From an uncultured Clostridia bacterium (GTDB taxonomy: Bacteria; Bacillota; Clostridia; TANB77; CAG-508): a stretch of 35,524 nt of DNA. This document shows, one piece after another, positions 33,231-35,524 of the stretch (position 1 is its first letter; each line of letters starts with the position of its first letter). Under the pieces are notes generated by a model. It was not told the origin of the DNA and did no database searches. It was given only the letters and a program-made list of their open reading frames with translations. Location: positions 1 to 35,524 of the forward strand of contig CANQDO010000013.1 of NCBI GenBank assembly GCA_947593355.1, given 5' to 3'. The position numbers and the translations under genes were made by a program.

Positions 33231-34000
33231 GCAACAACTACAAATCTACCATTGTTTGTGTGGTAAGAGCAAGTTGATAAAGTAATTAGAGTATCTCCAG
33301 AAGAAATTTGTTTTCCAGTATCATATAGAGAAGCTTGTTTTACATTTTTAGCATATTCATTAAACTCTTCTTCAGATTTAATATTTGTATAATAGTAATA
33401 TTTAAATACATTTGTGTCTGATTGATTATATACCCTTGATCGAAAAGCAGATATAATTTCAAAATTTGCATCATAGGCATTAGTAGTAAATCTAATATTT
33501 GGGTGAGCATAATAATAGCTTTGGCTACTGTAATTTAGCAAATTTTGAAACATAGTACCATCTTTCATATTGTGGCCATATATTAAAAGATTAGAGTTTT
33601 CATTATTCCAAGAATAATCTTTGTCTAAAAACAATGACCCACTAGAAGCATATTTTTTTTGATAATTATGATTCATATAAAAATCATTATTAGAACATTG
33701 CAAAACAGGGTAATTTATATTTGTGTTTTCAATTTCAATCCAAGCAACTATTTCTGGATTTTCTTTTTGTAGTTCTTCAAGTTTTAATATTCTTTCAGGC
33801 TTATCTATTACATTATCATTTTCTGTGTTTTCATCTGGCACCTCTACAATTGGAGCAATTTCAATTTCATTTAGTAATTCACTTTGCTTCTGAGTGTTAT
33901 TCGCATTATAGAAATATTTAATAATATATAGGGCCGAAAAAAACATTAATATAATTGAACAAATGTAAAATATTTTAATAGTAGTTTTTTTAAATTTCAT
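33212..34000 (-). CDS. Class B sortase
   Basis: 262 aa. N-terminal anchor (about 8-30), then the class B core: EIVAWIEIENTNINYPVLQ, His143 in LLIYGHNMKDGTMF, Cys244 in TLSTCSY, and Arg252 in NNGRFVVVAKK. The additional helix region between beta-6 and beta-7 (about 200-222) is present. Class B enzymes attach haem-uptake or pilus-type proteins with NPQTN/NPKTG-like signals. The gene just upstream on the same strand encodes a protein ending in a TPKTG signal, the likely substrate. Start at 34000 (MKFKK) has GGTGAGGAT upstream; the ATG at 34012 overlaps that SD. Confidence 0.93.
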   Translation of the reverse strand: MKFKKTTIKIFYICSIILMFFSALYIIKYFYNANNTQKQSELLNEIEIAPIVEVPDENTENDNVIDKPERILKLEELQKENPEIVAWIEIENTNINYPVLQCSNNDFYMNHNYQKKYASSGSLFLDKDYSWNNENSNLLIYGHNMKDGTMFQNLLNYSSQSYYYAHPNIRFTTNAYDANFEIISAFRSRVYNQSDTNVFKYYYYTNIKSEEEFNEYAKNVKQASLYDTGKQISSGDTLITLSTCSYHTNNGRFVVVAKKVLD

Positions 34001-34023
34001 AATCCTCACCATAATAAATTAAT

Positions 34024-34052
34024 CGCCTACATATATGCTAAAAATGTAGGCG
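34024..34052 (-). other. Stem-loop between surface protein and sortase B
   Basis: CGCCTACAT (34024-34032) pairs with ATGTAGGCG (34044-34052). On the minus strand only ATTAATTTATT follows, so termination would be partial and could set sortase below substrate levels. Confidence 0.5.
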
Positions 34053-34076
34053 TCATTTTATTTTTTATTATAAAGT

Positions 34077-35198
34077 TTATTTTCTTTTTAGCATAACAAC
34101 TGCAAGAGTAGATATAGCAAAAATAAACATAGCCAATTCTATTGGAGTTTCTACTCCAGTTTTTGGAGTTACGTCTGGTTGTGCTGTAGCTTTTGCATTA
34201 AGCTTTGCATATATTGTAACAGCTTGCGTAATAGGAGTTTTGAAATCATATTCTTGAGAGAACTCAGCTGTTGTATAGAAACCTGCTACAGTATAATTTG
34301 CAAATCCTAATTCTTCTAACTTAATTCTTTGAGCTAATGTTTCTTTTGTAAGAGTTGTGCCATTTTGTACAGAAACAGTTGTAGTTTTGTTATTTGGTAA
34401 TACTATTGTTATAATTACATTTGGAACATAATCTGATGTGCCTTCAACTTCTACATTTGCATTTGAGTTACTTTGGAATAAAATGTTGTTATTTTCATCT
34501 GTTACAACTACTTTATTACCAGATGCTAAAATTTTGTCTTTTGTACCTTCTGCATTTTCTACATCAAAGTTTGTTAAAGAATCGTTTGTAGCAAGGTAAA
34601 GAACATTTTCTGTTTGATCTGATGATAAAGTACCATTCATTATTATTTTAGGATCATTTGTTAAATTGCTAGCTTTTCCAATTTCTATACCATTGTTAGC
34701 ATCTCCATTATTTCTGTTTCTATATAAAGTTAAGTCTATAATTTCAAGAGTACCACCATTTACTAATACTCCACCATATTCACAATTTGCAATAGTTACA
34801 CCATTTAATATAACATGTCCACCATCATAAGCTTGTACACCATATTTTTGGCTACCTCTTAAATTAAGGTTCTTTAAAGTTAAAGTTGTAGTGCTTCCGC
34901 CTGCTGTAATTAAAGTTCCATTAGGTCCATTAGGAGACCAATTATTAGTATTTCTTGATATAGTAAATCCAGCTCCATCAATTGTTAAACTTTTTCCATT
35001 AATTTCAATTGGACTAGTTAATGCAATGTTAGCTGTTAATTTTATTGTATCTCCACTTGTTGCTGTATTAAGTGCATCAGTTAAAGTTGTAACATCATAT
35101 ACAGAATAAGTTGTTGCAGCATTACTAAAGTTTGGAAGTAATATTAATGCTGTAAATAAAATAAATGTTAATAAAAATATTTTTTTAATGTTTTTCAT
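34077..35198 (-). CDS. Wall-anchored surface protein, beta-helix plus InlB-like repeat
   Basis: 373 aa. Signal peptide (1-27, ending FSNAA). Residues about 30-190 form a right-handed beta-helix/pectate-lyase-like repeat region (IALTSPIEINGKSLTIDGAGFTI, LTLKNLNLRGS, VILNGVTIANCEYGGVLVN). About 250-325 is an InlB B-repeat/Flg_new-like domain (VQNGTTLT ... FYTTAEFSQEYDF). The C-terminus is a sorting signal: TPKTG (344-348), a hydrophobic segment and KRK. It is probably fixed to the wall by the sortase B encoded 76 nt downstream. Ligand or function unknown. AAAGGAATTG precedes the start. Confidence 0.85.
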   Translation of the reverse strand: MKNIKKIFLLTFILFTALILLPNFSNAATTYSVYDVTTLTDALNTATSGDTIKLTANIALTSPIEINGKSLTIDGAGFTISRNTNNWSPNGPNGTLITAGGSTTTLTLKNLNLRGSQKYGVQAYDGGHVILNGVTIANCEYGGVLVNGGTLEIIDLTLYRNRNNGDANNGIEIGKASNLTNDPKIIMNGTLSSDQTENVLYLATNDSLTNFDVENAEGTKDKILASGNKVVVTDENNNILFQSNSNANVEVEGTSDYVPNVIITIVLPNNKTTTVSVQNGTTLTKETLAQRIKLEELGFANYTVAGFYTTAEFSQEYDFKTPITQAVTIYAKLNAKATAQPDVTPKTGVETPIELAMFIFAISTLAVVMLKRK

Positions 35199-35355
35199 AG
35201 TATCAATTCCTTTCTAAAAAATAACTAAAAAAATTTTTGATAAAAAATTCTTTTAGTTATATTGTGTTCTTCAACAATTTTTTTATACAATTTTTTTTAT
35301 TTTTATTTTTTTTATGACTTTTTTCTACATATTTAGCAAAAAGCAACTTATTATG

Positions 35356-35384
35356 TTTACAAAACAACAAAAAGGTGATATAAT
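35356..35384 (+). promoter_or_regulatory. Promoter reading out of the window
   Basis: TTTACA (35356-35361), 17-nt spacer, TATAAT (35379-35384). It serves the gene at the right edge. The 326-nt stretch 35199-35524 also holds the minus-strand start region of the surface protein, which is T-rich and without clear elements. Confidence 0.65.
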
Positions 35385-35451
35385 ATCTACGTCATATAAG
35401 TATTAGATCATTTTTTTTGTACAAAATAATATTAAAAAGGGGTTATCAAGG

Positions 35452-35481
35452 TTGAAAAATAATATAGGAAAAAGTCCATAA
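35452..35481 (+). CDS. Possible 9-codon leader ORF
   Basis: AAAAAGGGG (35434-35442) is a strong SD placed 9 nt before TTG 35452, which opens MKNNIGKSP and stops at TAA 35479. The next gene appears to begin 3 nt later. Similar layout to the leader ORF at 1124. Confidence 0.3.
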   Translation: MKNNIGKSP

Positions 35482-35484
35482 AAA

Positions 35485-35524
35485 ATAAAAGTCCTAAAAA
35501 TAGCACTTTTTGGACATAAATATG
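35485..35524 (+). CDS. Start of a probable glycosyltransferase, cut by window edge
   Basis: Open frame reading (I/M)KVLKIALFGHKY to the edge. The KIALFGHK strand recalls the N-terminus of GT-B (family 4) glycosyltransferases. No ATG, GTG or TTG exists between the stop at 35479 and this sequence; the only possible starts are ATA codons, with AGGAAAAAG upstream. Either an ATA start, a sequence error, or a start inside the next bases. Confidence 0.3.
   Translation, partial: MKVLKIALFGHKY

Overview
The window comes from a low-GC, Gram-positive, endospore-forming Clostridia-like bacterium, probably uncultured. The evidence is strong A+T bias, AGGAGG-type ribosome binding sites, Spo0A, a T-box leader, an L10 leader, sortases and an mra (cell division) cluster. 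All assignments are from reading the sequence; no database search was possible.

Layout. 1-2200: tRNA-Gln, a class D-like sortase, and two proteins with TasA/SipW-type signal peptides. 2200-9640 (+): CNNM/CBS membrane protein, WG-repeat protein, methionine gamma-lyase-like PLP enzyme, HI0933-type flavoprotein, YigZ and Spo0A. 9770-10772 (-): MscL with an added zinc ribbon, and TsaE. 10979-17815 (+): LepA, RlmB, an unknown membrane-anchored protein, then a T-box-controlled thrS. 17845-21715: rpmG-secE-nusG-rplK-rplA-[L10 leader]-rplJ-rplL, where purB follows rplL instead of rpoBC. 23778-28609: comM, dprA, yraN, rsmA and another sortase. 28696-33203: mraZ (with three MraZ boxes), rsmH, an ftsL-like gene and a class B PBP (SpoVD/FtsI type). 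33212-35198 (-): a surface protein with a TPKTG sorting signal and a class B sortase. A probable glycosyltransferase begins at the right edge.

Main observation. Two genes, comM and the class B PBP, contain three single-base frame breaks, and all three are the same event. A C stands directly before a GGA codon for a glycine that these families are expected to have, so the zero frame reads NNN CGG A. In my hand scan of roughly 10,000 codons (34 genes), these are the only three in-frame CGG codons in the window. CGT, CGC, CGA, AGA and AGG are all used, and out-of-frame CGGA is common. This suggests that CGG is unassigned or starved and that CGGA is passed by +1 frameshifting or four-base decoding as Gly. 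The main competing explanation is a motif-specific sequencing error.

Other points of note are palindromes with a GGGACGG core, four of them packed between the T-box terminator and thrS; three covarying mini-hairpins between rplJ and rplL; SecE with a 75-residue Thr/Glu-rich exported tail; an E. coli-type PurB; a PBP that loses its normal C-terminus where the division cluster breaks off; and a short leader ORF that appears to drive translation of the TasA-like protein.
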